IMG/VR virus record: IMGVR_UViG_3300009034_000076 | Coordinates: 1 to 44,678 of that record | Source: a virus | Strand: one strand, 5' to 3' | DNA: 44,678 bases | Part shown: positions 18,984 through 28,400 of the stretch, piece after piece | Numbering within the stretch: position 1 is the first letter of the stretch | How the letters are laid out: every line of letters begins with the position of its first letter | The notes under the pieces: generated by a model | The model's database searches: none | What the model saw: the letters and a program-made list of their open reading frames with translations, nothing else | What the model was told of the DNA's origin: nothing | Translations under genes and position numbers: made by a program

Positions 18984-19463
18984 TTATCTAACCTTTTCCA
19001 GCACCAATGTCCAGGAATAGGCGCTGACCGCTTTTTTAATTGTACTATATGAAAATGATTTGATGACATACACACCGTCCAGATAAGTGCCCAATCCTGA
19101 AATTGTCACTTCTTCATGCCTGTCGATTATCACATTGGTGTCTTCTGCCATCTCATCAAGAAATTTAAACTTGTTTGTAAATTTTGTATTGAAGCATAAG
19201 GGAAAGCATGCGCCTGTTTCTGTTTCGCTAAAGCAAAACCCGCTTTCCTCTGCACATGATATTGTCTCAATGCCAGATAAAATAAGCGGCTGAGAGCTTA
19301 TGCCATCATCATGCACAGTATAATTATCCGACCAGAAAGGGAATCTGTTAATCTCTTTCGTTATTTTATTTTCCACTCCATGCCATAATGGTTTTCTCAA
19401 TACCACGGTATGGGTATAACCGGTCAGTGAAAATGTTGCACAAGAACTGCAAGAAAGACTCAT
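18984..19463 (-). CDS. Tail-end protein
   Basis: 159 residues, beginning MSLSCSSCATFSL, then strands and a C-terminal segment (VYVIKSFSYSTIKKAVSAYSW) that closely resembles the end of the 455-residue neighbour (YRIASFGCIKI, PLAYQWILE). The two may share a terminal domain used for packing in the baseplate. GGAG upstream; a 12-codon ORF (19473-19511) bridges the gap. Confidence 0.5.
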   Translation of the reverse strand: MSLSCSSCATFSLTGYTHTVVLRKPLWHGVENKITKEINRFPFWSDNYTVHDDGISSQPLILSGIETISCAEESGFCFSETETGACFPLCFNTKFTNKFKFLDEMAEDTNVIIDRHEEVTISGLGTYLDGVYVIKSFSYSTIKKAVSAYSWTLVLEKVR

Positions 19464-19507
19464 ATCGTAAATTCACACTCCAGATATATTTATTTCATAA
19501 ATTTGAC

Positions 19508-20875
19508 TCATGTTGTAAACTCACATTCAAGAATCCATTGATATGCCAACGGTTTCTCGCTTATTTTTATGCAACCAAAGCTGGCTATCCTGTATTCAGT
19601 ATCAAACACTTTGCTGCCGACTCCAGATAAGCTGATTGGGCTGCCATTTTCTCCCATCATCCTGACACATTCCATTATTACATCAGCATTAGTGTCATAT
19701 TGAGTGCCTGTCATTACCAGTGTTTTGTTTGCTCTTGAAATTCCGTATACCGCACGATTCTCACTCCAGAAGTTGAGCATCTTTATGTTCTGTGCATGAT
19801 TCACGCTTAACTGCTCCGGTTTTTGCAGAGTGCATTCAGATGGTTCTGGCGTATAGTTAACCTTTGCATAACATTGAGTTGTGCGAATTTGTGGATTGAT
19901 GTTTTCCGTATAATAGACCAAAGTATAGAGCATGGCGCAATCCGCTTCATAACTGCCTCCAACTCCGCTTGTACGCATTCGCAAACCAAGTTTAAGAGCA
20001 TCTACTTCTGCCCATGTCCAGGCCATGCTAGTGCTAGGATTGCTTTCCCATTCATCTGAATAAAGCACCCATTCATTTATCAAAGTATTATCAATCCCAT
20101 AATACAAAGTGTCATGAGTGTTTATGATACCTTGAGCATGCGAAATGCCCAATGCCCAATTCTTGGAATAATAAAACTGGATTATCTTAGTTATTGTACC
20201 GGATTCTGTCGTATGATTTGTTGCGTCATATGCATCTCTATGCCACGAACTACCATCTGCGTAGACTAGGTCACTGGAATCAAATATTGCCTCATCTATT
20301 TTCGAAAAATTGGCACCACTTGGATAAGGATGCAATTCTGTATGACTATCGCCTGTTGGTCTTATAACAAGTACGAGACTAGCGCCGGGGATAGTCGGAC
20401 TACTACATTCGTTCCCTATTTCAAGATTATCTATATCATTCCATGTCCATGCAGCAGCAGTCCTGGGATTCTCAGTCCATACGTTATTGTATGTCCGGTA
20501 GCCGGTAATCAAGTCTATGTCATTAGACTTATAAATGTTCGAGCAAGCATTATCTGTAAGTATTATCTTGTATATCCCGTCTGGATGTTGTGCATATGAA
20601 TGTGATTTGGCTCTTGCATAGACCTGCACATAGTTTATCGTGCCTGTTTCAATTGTGTGATTAGGTAATTCATATAAATCATACTCTAAATCTGTGGCAT
20701 TACTGTAGACATATGTGACATCATCATCCGGGATTACCCTAATATCGTCTACACACTCGAAATTGTTTACCTCACCAAAAGGCGTAAAATCTATATTGCA
20801 TCCATTTACATTCGGATATAGATAAAGATTTTCTTTATCTCGTGTTTGTCTAATTGTAAATGTGCCCATATTCAC
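19508..20875 (-). CDS. Tail protein with two tandem beta domains
   Basis: 455 residues from GTG 20875, or 453 from the ATG at 20869. Two repeats cover about 70-190 and 210-330: each runs NHT-E-GTI, a Tyr-rich strand segment, then W-x-x-NP-T-x-x-AWTW, and D-L-x-x-G. The final 110 residues hold a separate domain (TECVRMMGENGSPISLSG-like and YRIASFGCIKI). This WTW repeat is common in structural proteins of uncultured tailed viruses (from memory). Probable distal-tail or tail-surface protein. Confidence 0.6.
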   Translation of the reverse strand: MNMGTFTIRQTRDKENLYLYPNVNGCNIDFTPFGEVNNFECVDDIRVIPDDDVTYVYSNATDLEYDLYELPNHTIETGTINYVQVYARAKSHSYAQHPDGIYKIILTDNACSNIYKSNDIDLITGYRTYNNVWTENPRTAAAWTWNDIDNLEIGNECSSPTIPGASLVLVIRPTGDSHTELHPYPSGANFSKIDEAIFDSSDLVYADGSSWHRDAYDATNHTTESGTITKIIQFYYSKNWALGISHAQGIINTHDTLYYGIDNTLINEWVLYSDEWESNPSTSMAWTWAEVDALKLGLRMRTSGVGGSYEADCAMLYTLVYYTENINPQIRTTQCYAKVNYTPEPSECTLQKPEQLSVNHAQNIKMLNFWSENRAVYGISRANKTLVMTGTQYDTNADVIMECVRMMGENGSPISLSGVGSKVFDTEYRIASFGCIKISEKPLAYQWILECEFTT

Positions 20876-21432
20876 AACCTGAACGGTATATCAATCCATA
20901 CGTCTTCCCATTCTGAATCATTTGTATGCATAAGATGGGTACATGAGTTACAATTAACTTCAATTTTCAGGTATAGTCTTTCTTTTTCCGTAATTCTCTG
21001 CTCTTCCCAGACATCTATGGAAAACCAATAAACCATCTCATCTCCAATGCTCAATCCTGCATCCCAGGCAAGAGTATCTGTAACTGTTATCCATCCGGTA
21101 GACGCAAGTTCTTCATCAGGCAAAGCAGCGCCTTCATATGTCTTGCAGACAGTAACGCGGAAATCCGTAACTGTGGAAGTACAGCCACTTGCCGCAAGAA
21201 CTATATTACCAGTTATCGTTCCTTCTATGAAATATGTTTTTTTAATGTGATCGGGATAAAGAAAATTATGTGTAATAGATGCTTCGGAAGAATCCAATGT
21301 ACTGCATCCATCGCTTATATAATTGCGATGAAGTAAATGATGGTCGTTCGAAAATGTACCAAAAGTTTCCCACCAATCATCTGTATAAAATCCATAAAAT
21401 ATTATATGTTCGCGTTGGTCATCCGCTCCCAT
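20872..21432 (-). CDS. Tail protein, beta-rich
   Basis: 186 residues: aromatic start (IIFYGFYTDDWWETFGTF), then strands (YFIEGTITGNIVLAASG, RVTVCKTYEG, MVYWFSIDVWEE, LYLKIEVNCNSC). Placed just after the tape measure, where distal-tail proteins are normally coded. Six or more cysteines. Family not recognised. Confidence 0.5.
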   Translation of the reverse strand: MGADDQREHIIFYGFYTDDWWETFGTFSNDHHLLHRNYISDGCSTLDSSEASITHNFLYPDHIKKTYFIEGTITGNIVLAASGCTSTVTDFRVTVCKTYEGAALPDEELASTGWITVTDTLAWDAGLSIGDEMVYWFSIDVWEEQRITEKERLYLKIEVNCNSCTHLMHTNDSEWEDVWIDIPFRL

Positions 21433-21433
21433 C

Positions 21434-21595
21434 TTAAGCCTTCCTTTTTCTCACCCAATATTTTTGTGGCATTTTATATTTCCTTAGATTTGTCAAATCC
21501 TTTGCAGTTATTGTTTTTTCGTTTTTATAGCCGCAGAATTTACATCTATGAAATTGATGTTGTAATTTTTTACATCTGGGGCATTGCCATGCCAT
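21434..21595 (-). CDS. Zinc-ribbon miniprotein in the tail block
   Basis: 53 residues from MAWQCPRC: CPRC and CKFCG with His residues between form a zinc ribbon, followed by a basic tail (PQKYWVRKRKA). The frame is open from 21646, but the start at 21595 follows the stop of the next gene. Unusual inside a tail operon; perhaps an assembly or expression factor. Confidence 0.55.
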   Translation of the reverse strand: MAWQCPRCKKLQHQFHRCKFCGYKNEKTITAKDLTNLRKYKMPQKYWVRKRKA

Positions 21596-21596
21596 A

Positions 21597-21734
21597 TTAT
21601 AACCTCTTGGCAATCCATCTGAGAACAATAAATGCAGAACCGTCACTTTTCATTCCTAAAATGATATCCTTTGGTCCTATGTCTATTATGTCTCCATCAT
21701 TTATTGTAATCACATTTTCTTCATAACTTACCAT
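21597..21734 (-). CDS. Small unknown protein after the tape measure
   Basis: 45 residues: MVSYEENVITINDGDIIDIG, PKDIILGMKSDGSAFIVLRW, then IAKRL. Alternating hydrophobic strands as in a small barrel. It starts 4 bases after the tape-measure stop and ends one base before the next ATG, filling the gap exactly. Confidence 0.55.
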   Translation of the reverse strand: MVSYEENVITINDGDIIDIGPKDIILGMKSDGSAFIVLRWIAKRL

Positions 21735-21738
21735 TGTA

Positions 21739-24615
21739 TCATCTTAATCTAAAACGTGTTTGTCCTTTTCTATCAAGTATTTGAGCATTTTTGGCTGAGG
21801 AAAGAACTGCACCCATTTTTTCAACATCATCAATATCCGCTATCTGGTCAACGCGTATTGTTAAATTCTCTATAAATATTCCGCCTCGTTCCGGCTCTTT
21901 TCCGGCAGCTTTTATTGTCTCACCTTCATGGACCATCTTGAATCCAGTCTCATGGACATATTCCGTCCCCCTCTGGAAAAACTGGGACGCTATTGTTCTT
22001 CCCAATCCTGTTTTCGCAAATATGGTTTCCCGCAGAGGTTCCGGCATTGCTGCGACAGTGGGAACTGTCATTTTGGTCGGCCCCTTTTTTCCCGGCCAAG
22101 TCTTCTGCGTCAATTCGTCAATATCTCCCATGAGTCCCTGCATATTGTCCCTCAGTTCTGTAATATCGATATCTATGGCATCAAAAGCAGAAACCAGTTC
22201 GGGGTCAGCCATGATTTCCTCTAAAGTCTTAGACAATTGCGTTTCTAGGCTTATTATTTTGGATACAACTTTATCCCATTCGGTTGCCCTTTCTCTCAAT
22301 ATTTCTTTTTCGTAATCAATTGTTTCCTGCAAGTCAGTGATTTGTTGGTCATATGTATACTTCAACTGGTATGAATTTTGCTCCAAATCCTGAACATAAT
22401 CATCAAGTATTTTTTTCTTTTCAAGATAGTCAGTATGTATCTCCTTGGTTTCCTCTTTTGTTTCCTTTATGTTTTTAAGACGCAGTTTCGCCTGTTCGAT
22501 TTGAAGCGCCTTCATTCTTTTCTGCTCGCTTCTCGTCAGTCCTCTTCGTCTTATCATTCCCACCAGTTGCAGTTCCATGACCTGAATCTGAAGTTTCCTG
22601 AGTTCGATATTCATGAGTGCTGTCTCTTCGCGGTCTTTCTTCACTGCATTCTCGTGTTCTCTGACTATTCTCACGGCTTCCTGCATTTCAGTATTAAGCA
22701 CTTTGTAACCATATGTCTCATCCGCAAGTCCCGACTTAATGTCATGTCTGACATCGGCAAGTTCCTGTTCTGACCTCAGTAAAGCCATCTGATAATTAAG
22801 CGTTCCTTCGATGACTCCTTTCGGACCCATTCCTCCTTCTGCTGTTCTGGCCCATCCATATTCTATCGGTGTCTCAAGTTCATCTCTGAGTCTTTCGATA
22901 TCAAATGCTAATTCATCAAGTGTCAAGCGTAAGTCTTCTAGTCTTCTTATCCCACCAAGTACAGGTTCTCCGAAAGTTTCATTAAAGTTTTCTCCTAATT
23001 CTGCTGAAATAGTATTTAAAACTAGCAATTTTGCAGATAATTCTTCAATTTTTTCTGCATCCTGTGCTCTAATTGCCGTGCCTACTTCTCTAGATACATC
23101 TGCTATCTCTTCCTGTAAATCTAAATAAGCTTTCATATGTTCTGTTGCTTCTCTGAATTTTCTGGCATCAAATAAGTATTCCTTTATTGTTATCGCATCT
23201 TCTCTTTTTTTGAGTTCACCTAAAGCTTTTGAATATTCACCTACAACTATTTTCCCTACTATGAATTCTTCTTTTAATTTTTTTCTTTCAGTTGTAATTT
23301 CATCTAAAGCCACAGGACTTATTATTGTCTGTGCAAGATATTTTTCCTCTCTTCCTCGTGTCCATTTCTGCATGGCCTTAGTTCTTTCATAGTCTATTGC
23401 CGTAAATATAGGACCTATTATTGGTATGAATGATTTCCAGTCTTTCGCCAGAGTAGTAAGTGCTTGTTGTGCTCCCAGAGCTATTCTATCCCAAGCCTGT
23501 CCAACTTCTCTTTGAGTCTTTTCCCAATGCTGGGTTATTTGATTCGAGGCAAATTGACTTGTATTTTTAATTTTATTTAAAGCTTCTTCGGTTCTTCCGG
23601 TTGCCACTGAAAGTCTATCCATGTCATCCATTAAGCCTTCGAGTCCCTCTTCTCCAGCTAAAACCATCGCTACTCTGAGAGACCTGATATTTGGAATCAA
23701 TTCATTAAGGACGATTTTTCCGTATTCCTTGGTTTTCTCATACATTTCCCCGAATACGCCAGTGATTCCCTTGACTCTCAATGCGAGACCGCTCATCTCT
23801 ATACCATACTTCTTAGCTGCCTTTGCCGCGCCCTCTGACGGATTGATGATATTCTGCAAAGCCATGGCTAAACCTCTGGATGCCATGTCAAGGTGCAATC
23901 CATGTCTTGTAGCCGTAGACAAAGCTGCCATCAATTCATCGAATACTATTCCTGCTTGGGCCGCAATCGGAACCACGTAACCCAAAGCTGATTCTAACTC
24001 TGCAAACTGGAATTTACCTCTAACCACTGATTGGAACAATGCATCTGAAACACCTGTGGCTTCATAGACAGTCATTCCATAGGTATTTAAGACAGTCGTG
24101 AAGATATCGACAGAAGTCCTTACATCCGACAAGCCCGCTATTGATGCCTTTGTGGCTTGGTTTAAAAGAGACATCGCATCCTTAGCGCTGAATGCGGCAG
24201 ACATAATATCATAAAGACCCTTGGTCAAGTCACTGGTATTCTGACCAAACGAGAGTGCAAGACTTTCTATCCCGACTTTCATATTGGTGAAAGCGACTTC
24301 AAAGTTGTCAGTCATAATGGTACTGACTTCAGCCAATCGTGTCTCGAATTCCCTGAATTTCGTCACACCTTCCGTAACATACTCGTAGAGTTTTCTCTGG
24401 GCTCCCATCACCTGATTCAGAATCAATTGATACCCGACAAATCTCATAGCCAGATTCTTCAGTTCATTTCCATGTGCCCTATGCCCCGCGATAGCCTTGG
24501 TGTTCATTCTGCCCAAGCTATTTTGTATGTTATGCAGATAGGCATTCATCTGGTATAATTCGCCGCGAATCTGCCTTGCATTTGTGAGAAATTGGAGTTC
24601 TACTTTATTTGCCAT
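21739..24615 (-). CDS. Tail tape measure protein
   Basis: 958 residues from the ATG at 24615 (MANKVELQFL), which overlaps the chaperone stop. Residues about 70-340 match the TP901-type tape-measure region: LTKGLYDIMSAAF, TSVDIFTTVLNTYG, FAELESALGYVVPIAAQ, DMASRGLAMALQNIINP. The middle is long coiled coil (400-800). Length predicts a tail near 140 nm by the usual 1.5 A per residue. It sets tail length and may help DNA entry. No lytic domain seen. Confidence 0.92.
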   Translation of the reverse strand: MANKVELQFLTNARQIRGELYQMNAYLHNIQNSLGRMNTKAIAGHRAHGNELKNLAMRFVGYQLILNQVMGAQRKLYEYVTEGVTKFREFETRLAEVSTIMTDNFEVAFTNMKVGIESLALSFGQNTSDLTKGLYDIMSAAFSAKDAMSLLNQATKASIAGLSDVRTSVDIFTTVLNTYGMTVYEATGVSDALFQSVVRGKFQFAELESALGYVVPIAAQAGIVFDELMAALSTATRHGLHLDMASRGLAMALQNIINPSEGAAKAAKKYGIEMSGLALRVKGITGVFGEMYEKTKEYGKIVLNELIPNIRSLRVAMVLAGEEGLEGLMDDMDRLSVATGRTEEALNKIKNTSQFASNQITQHWEKTQREVGQAWDRIALGAQQALTTLAKDWKSFIPIIGPIFTAIDYERTKAMQKWTRGREEKYLAQTIISPVALDEITTERKKLKEEFIVGKIVVGEYSKALGELKKREDAITIKEYLFDARKFREATEHMKAYLDLQEEIADVSREVGTAIRAQDAEKIEELSAKLLVLNTISAELGENFNETFGEPVLGGIRRLEDLRLTLDELAFDIERLRDELETPIEYGWARTAEGGMGPKGVIEGTLNYQMALLRSEQELADVRHDIKSGLADETYGYKVLNTEMQEAVRIVREHENAVKKDREETALMNIELRKLQIQVMELQLVGMIRRRGLTRSEQKRMKALQIEQAKLRLKNIKETKEETKEIHTDYLEKKKILDDYVQDLEQNSYQLKYTYDQQITDLQETIDYEKEILRERATEWDKVVSKIISLETQLSKTLEEIMADPELVSAFDAIDIDITELRDNMQGLMGDIDELTQKTWPGKKGPTKMTVPTVAAMPEPLRETIFAKTGLGRTIASQFFQRGTEYVHETGFKMVHEGETIKAAGKEPERGGIFIENLTIRVDQIADIDDVEKMGAVLSSAKNAQILDRKGQTRFRLR

Positions 24616-24805
24616 GTTTAGGTCTCTGTTTTTTCCGCCTTTCAATCATGTCCCTTGACGATTGAGGCAATCCCCGTTCAATATAGGGTTTTCCACTCTC
24701 GATGCACATTTTCTTTTCGAGTGTTCTTAATATGCTCTTGAATCGCCAGTAGTTCATGTTAAGGATTTCTTCCATATTGCCGTTTTGCAGATACAGAAGA
24801 TTCAC
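24605..24805 (-). CDS. Tail assembly chaperone, frameshifted extension
   Basis: About 66 residues (NLLYLQNGN, EEILNMNYWRFKSIL, RTLEKK). The frame has no upstream ribosome site or ATG, but stays open back to about 24860, coding RIKVYWGEELKRFQETV, typical of GT-type chaperone ends. It is in -1 relative to the gene at 24847-25182. A -1 shift at the AAAAA run (24859-24863 on this strand) would give one fusion of about 190 residues. Directly upstream of the tape measure, as in tailed phages. Confidence 0.6.
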   Translation of the reverse strand: MNLLYLQNGNMEEILNMNYWRFKSILRTLEKKMCIESGKPYIERGLPQSSRDMIERRKKQRPKHGK

Positions 24806-24846
24806 TGTTTCTTGAAATCTCTTCAGTTCTTCTCCCCAGTATACCT

Positions 24847-25182
24847 TTATTCTTTGGGTTTTTGGGTCTTGCGACCCTTGCGAAAATCCTGATAGTAAAT
24901 GTTCTCTCTTCCGGCATTATAGACTTCTCGGAATAAATCAATAAGTGTCGCTGGATGAATAGCTCTTACTTCCTCAAGTTCGCAATTTGGGTCTATTTCT
25001 ATAAGTGTCTCATGAACTACGTAATATTTAAATTCGTCATTGGCTCTTTTATCATCCCATTTGTTTTTTTCTTGGGCTGTCTCAAGCTTTGCCAGTGAAT
25101 TTTCATGTTTCTTTGGCGTCCAATTTGGCATTTTAAATGGTGCGCCTTTATTTACACACTTTACTGTGAATTTTTGTGTCAT
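24847..25182 (-). CDS. Tail assembly chaperone, N-terminal product
   Basis: 111 residues. Polar and helical (KHENSLAKLETAQEKN), with LEEVRAIHPATLIDLFREVY near the end. Position between tail tube and tape measure and the overlapping -1 frame are the classic G/GT arrangement. The short form ends at 24847 after a Lys-rich tail. Confidence 0.6.
   Translation of the reverse strand: MTQKFTVKCVNKGAPFKMPNWTPKKHENSLAKLETAQEKNKWDDKRANDEFKYYVVHETLIEIDPNCELEEVRAIHPATLIDLFREVYNAGRENIYYQDFRKGRKTQKPKE
24857..24866 (-). promoter_or_regulatory. Candidate -1 ribosomal frameshift site
   Basis: On this strand the codons CAA AAA CCC contain an AAAAA run, letting AAA re-pair one base back perfectly. It is followed by ACCCAAAG and precedes the zero-frame stop by about 4 codons. 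It is not a textbook heptamer, so the site is inferred from the frames. Confidence 0.4.
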
Positions 25183-25231
25183 TTTTTACCTCTTTATCTA
25201 GAAAGAAAATGAGAGATGAATCTCAGAATCC

Positions 25232-26155
25232 CTATGTTACCGTCGAAACAATATTGGTGCAGGCTGAAGGTTTACATGTAAATGGAACGGAATTCATTAT
25301 CGCTTCTCCACCGGTATCCTGGTTAACACTTGAGCTTTTCCATTCGCAATCTGGCAATGTCAATCTAGGACAGCCGGAAAGGCCCATGTCTATCTGCAAA
25401 TCAAATGATGTGTTATTCAATACTTCGCCGATATGTCGCGCTCCACCGCCATCCAGAGTGATGTCTACAGAACCCTCGACATCCATTTCACCCTCTATCA
25501 GATATGTCTTGTAGAGTGAGTCATGGTCGGTATGCCCGGTCAATTTATGCGATACAGTTATTTCAATGCTGTTCGTATTGAAAGCGATATGGTCGGTATT
25601 GACAAGGTAATCTCCGCCGCTTTTGGTGATTTCTCCGGCAACATTGAAAGCAAGATAGTCTCCGGTAAGAACAGCTGGCGTGGTTCCGGTGGCAGTCTCA
25701 GATGTGACAATTGACCTCGCTTCAAAATCTATAACTACGAGATATTCGGTATTCTTCGAGCCGGTTATTCTCACAGTGGCAGGTTTCATGCCATCTACCA
25801 TATAGTAACTGACATTATCTCCATCGTCTTCATACACATTTGCTCCAACGCACATGGCAATGGATTTCAGTGTACAATCCGAACTTCTGTCAATCACATC
25901 GTCTATAAGAGTATCATCACATTGGGGAATATACTCCAAATGCAATTTCGGCTCATATGTCTGCTGAAGTAAATGACATGCAATAGGTGAGCCTATGTCT
26001 CTTAGTACTTTATGTCTATCTCCAGTGTCAATTCTTACATTTTGAATTTTACATGATATTGGAAGGGTCGAGGCGCTTTCGCCGTCTCCATAAGAATCCT
26101 CTATCCAATACCAAGCAGTATTTTGAAAGGGTTTTCCTAGTTGGTCTAAAGTCAT
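25232..26155 (-). CDS. Major tail tube protein (putative)
   Basis: 307 residues, strand-rich, begins MTLDQLGKPFQNTAWYW. Internal Ig-like or sheet segments (TEYLVVIDFEARSIV, DYLAFNVAGEI, FNTNSIEITVSHKL, YLIEGEMDVEGSVDI). The end, MNSVPFTCKPS, resembles the closing strand of tube proteins. Its place just before the chaperone pair supports the call. Several Cys. Confidence 0.6.
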   Translation of the reverse strand: MTLDQLGKPFQNTAWYWIEDSYGDGESASTLPISCKIQNVRIDTGDRHKVLRDIGSPIACHLLQQTYEPKLHLEYIPQCDDTLIDDVIDRSSDCTLKSIAMCVGANVYEDDGDNVSYYMVDGMKPATVRITGSKNTEYLVVIDFEARSIVTSETATGTTPAVLTGDYLAFNVAGEITKSGGDYLVNTDHIAFNTNSIEITVSHKLTGHTDHDSLYKTYLIEGEMDVEGSVDITLDGGGARHIGEVLNNTSFDLQIDMGLSGCPRLTLPDCEWKSSSVNQDTGGEAIMNSVPFTCKPSACTNIVSTVT

Positions 26156-26179
26156 AATTTAATCCTCCATTCGTGCCAT

Positions 26180-26671
26180 TTAGCACAAATCATAATAGAG
26201 GCAATACAAAGTCGCCTCATAGTGAAAGACAACCTGTCTCCCGTCTGTCTCGGGTGTTAATCCGTCATCCTCCACATTCATGAAGATGATTCCGGTAGTG
26301 GTGCTTTGGTTGGTTCTTACTATGTTATGCAATTCATCTTTTATTTTTTTGGCAAATGCCGTTCTATCTATATTATCCAAATCCGTAAAATAGATGTGTA
26401 TTTTTATAGTACAGTTTACTTTTCTTGTTGCCGCAGCGACATCGTGTGGCTCATATATCGTGCCGCCAGGCGGAATATGCATCTCCATAAACGGCATATT
26501 CGGCAAGTCTTCTGCCTTCACTTCTTCGGTTAGATAGATTGGGATATATACCGGTTGATTTTTATCGTCAGTTACAGTCAGACAATATTCCAGATTTCCG
26601 TCTGCATCACGTCTTTGAGTTCCCAAGTTCTCTCTGAATGCTTTTCGCGGGTCGAAGGATTCAAATGCCAT
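26180..26671 (-). CDS. Tail completion / neck protein
   Basis: 163 residues from ATG 26671 (MAFESFDPRKAF), with GGGGAG upstream. YLTEEVKAEDLPNMPFMEM, then CTIKIHIYFTDLDNIDR, FAKKIKDELHNIV and VFHYEATLYCLYYD give the alpha/beta pattern of tail terminator proteins: a strand, a long helix, a strand. Position between adaptor and tube fits. Confidence 0.55.
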   Translation of the reverse strand: MAFESFDPRKAFRENLGTQRRDADGNLEYCLTVTDDKNQPVYIPIYLTEEVKAEDLPNMPFMEMHIPPGGTIYEPHDVAAATRKVNCTIKIHIYFTDLDNIDRTAFAKKIKDELHNIVRTNQSTTTGIIFMNVEDDGLTPETDGRQVVFHYEATLYCLYYDLC

Positions 26672-26673
26672 GC

Positions 26674-27654
26674 TCAACTCCCCGGCAGCATTCCAGCACC
26701 AATGACAGGCTTCTTTATTTTTCTCATTGTTCTCTTATACAGTTTTTCCATTCTATTTTTATTCATATAGATATCTTGTTTATTTGAATGCAAATCAGCC
26801 ATTGTGGCTTTATCCAGAGCCTTGAAAGCTTCAATGCATTTGTAAGCAGCCAGATAGGCTACAGCAAATCTGAACATTCTCTCATTATAAGTTTCCCATT
26901 CAGTATGATAGTTTATTCTGACCCATTCGGCATTATTTGGAATTGCTGTCCCATCTGTCTGAGTTATCGTAATCTTGCCACAATGGGCATCATTAACAGT
27001 TATGTATACTCTATGACAATCTCCATCCGCATCTTTCCACCATCCATCGATGTCGGTTCCACAAGATGCCTCTCCATATCCCTGAACTGTTCCATCTCCA
27101 TCTCTATCAGCTATTGGACTATGTTTAGTCTCGAATACCGTATTAGTCCCATCGAACCATTTACTGTCATCTGGATTGCAATTGGGAATGTCATTATGCC
27201 AATATTCATAGACTTCATCCAAAGCCTCATTGTAGGCTTCCCAAATTAAAGCAGCAATGTCATGTTCGTTTATAGACTTTTTCGACTTGATGCCTGAATA
27301 TCTTCTGACATCATGTATTATATTCCAGGGAAACACATAAAAATAATCCTCGAATATGGCTACTTGATTATCAGAATCAGTCGCAATCACTTTCACGGTA
27401 TATTCTCCGTAAAGACAATCAGTCGGAATACTGTAAGCATATTCATAATATCCGGTTGCATCTGTGACCATAGACCCGTCTGTCACTACTTGATTTCCGC
27501 ATCTATCATAAATGTTCATTTCGACAGAAACCGGATAAACATTAGCATTATCTCTATCTAAGATTAGCAGTCTATGAACATAGGTTTCTTCGCATTGGTA
27601 TGAAGTGTTTACCACTGTCTTTTGCGTATTTAATGGATATGCAAATATAGCCAT
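26674..27654 (-). CDS. Head-tail adaptor with N-terminal Ig-like domain
   Basis: 326 residues from ATG 27654 (GAGG 6 bases upstream). Residues about 15-105 look like an Ig/CARDB-type sheet domain (VEMNIYDRCGNQ, EYTVKVIATD). Then HDVRRYSGIKSKKSI and ALIWEAYNEALDEVYEYW match phage head-tail connectors. A DRDGDG segment near 190 may bind calcium. The helical end (RMFRFAVAYLAAYKCIEA) fits the adaptor core. Combines surface-exposed Ig domain with neck function. Confidence 0.6.
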   Translation of the reverse strand: MAIFAYPLNTQKTVVNTSYQCEETYVHRLLILDRDNANVYPVSVEMNIYDRCGNQVVTDGSMVTDATGYYEYAYSIPTDCLYGEYTVKVIATDSDNQVAIFEDYFYVFPWNIIHDVRRYSGIKSKKSINEHDIAALIWEAYNEALDEVYEYWHNDIPNCNPDDSKWFDGTNTVFETKHSPIADRDGDGTVQGYGEASCGTDIDGWWKDADGDCHRVYITVNDAHCGKITITQTDGTAIPNNAEWVRINYHTEWETYNERMFRFAVAYLAAYKCIEAFKALDKATMADLHSNKQDIYMNKNRMEKLYKRTMRKIKKPVIGAGMLPGS

Positions 27655-27668
27655 AATTAAACCTCTAA

Positions 27669-28400
27669 TTATCTTTTCTTGAGAAATGAGTATTTTCCCA
27701 ATTTGTATTTCCACTCATAGAGTTCTATTGCTGCAAGATAGGCTGGAAATATTTTCTTGAGTTCTTTTATGGTTTTTTCCTTAACTTGTATTTTTCCGTT
27801 TCTTATTCTGCAAATAAAGCCACCATCAACTTCTAAATTAGTCAATTCTTTGAATGCCGTAGCATATGCAGCAAGTTGTAACCAATATGAAGGGTAGATG
27901 TCCTTTCCCGTTTTCCAGTCACCTATCATAAAAGCACTTTTCTTGAATTTTGGTCTTTTGACCCTTTTATGGTCTATGATTTCAGCCGCAAGATATTCTA
28001 CAGGAGACGTATATTTTCCTATGTAATCGGCCGTTCCAGCATAGTTATACTTGTTGCTCCAGAGACTCTGTTCTAGTGCCTGCGGGTTTAATTTTGCGTC
28101 TTTTTTAAATATGTCAAATTCCAGCATTCCGTCTTGTATTTCTGATTCATATGCACCAAGATTAATTGCTTCGTTTTTTAATGAGCATTCTATCAGTTTA
28201 TGAACATGAGTTCCTATAATTTGCCTTGTTTCCAATATTTTCTGGGCCTTGGCATATCCTGTCTTACCCATCCAGTTACGCAGTCCATGTTTCGCTATTA
28301 TACCAAGAGTAGTGGTAACTCTATAATAGACTCTATCGTCTATCCGGTATTCCTTAGGACTCACGAATATTTGGTGCTTTTCCAAACCCCATTTCTTCAT
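27669..28400 (-). CDS. RecB/Cas4-like PD-(D/E)XK nuclease
   Basis: 243 residues. GTHVHKLIE (His site), GTADYIG (Asp), IGDWKTGK (D-x-K) and YWLQLAAYATAF (Q-x(6)-Y) are the ordered motifs of RecB-type nucleases. No four-Cys cluster, so not a typical Fe-S Cas4. It lies between capsid and neck genes but starts its own transcription unit with the 55-residue gene upstream. Could trim packaged or recombining DNA ends; role uncertain. Confidence 0.8.
   Translation of the reverse strand: MKKWGLEKHQIFVSPKEYRIDDRVYYRVTTTLGIIAKHGLRNWMGKTGYAKAQKILETRQIIGTHVHKLIECSLKNEAINLGAYESEIQDGMLEFDIFKKDAKLNPQALEQSLWSNKYNYAGTADYIGKYTSPVEYLAAEIIDHKRVKRPKFKKSAFMIGDWKTGKDIYPSYWLQLAAYATAFKELTNLEVDGGFICRIRNGKIQVKEKTIKELKKIFPAYLAAIELYEWKYKLGKYSFLKKR

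Noticed and set aside
21791-22315. 174-residue + strand frame opposite the tape measure
   Set aside because: Shadow of a strongly supported gene; no ribosome site.
27669-28400. True Cas4 with Fe-S cluster
   Set aside because: Lacks the four conserved cysteines; only RecB-type motifs are present.
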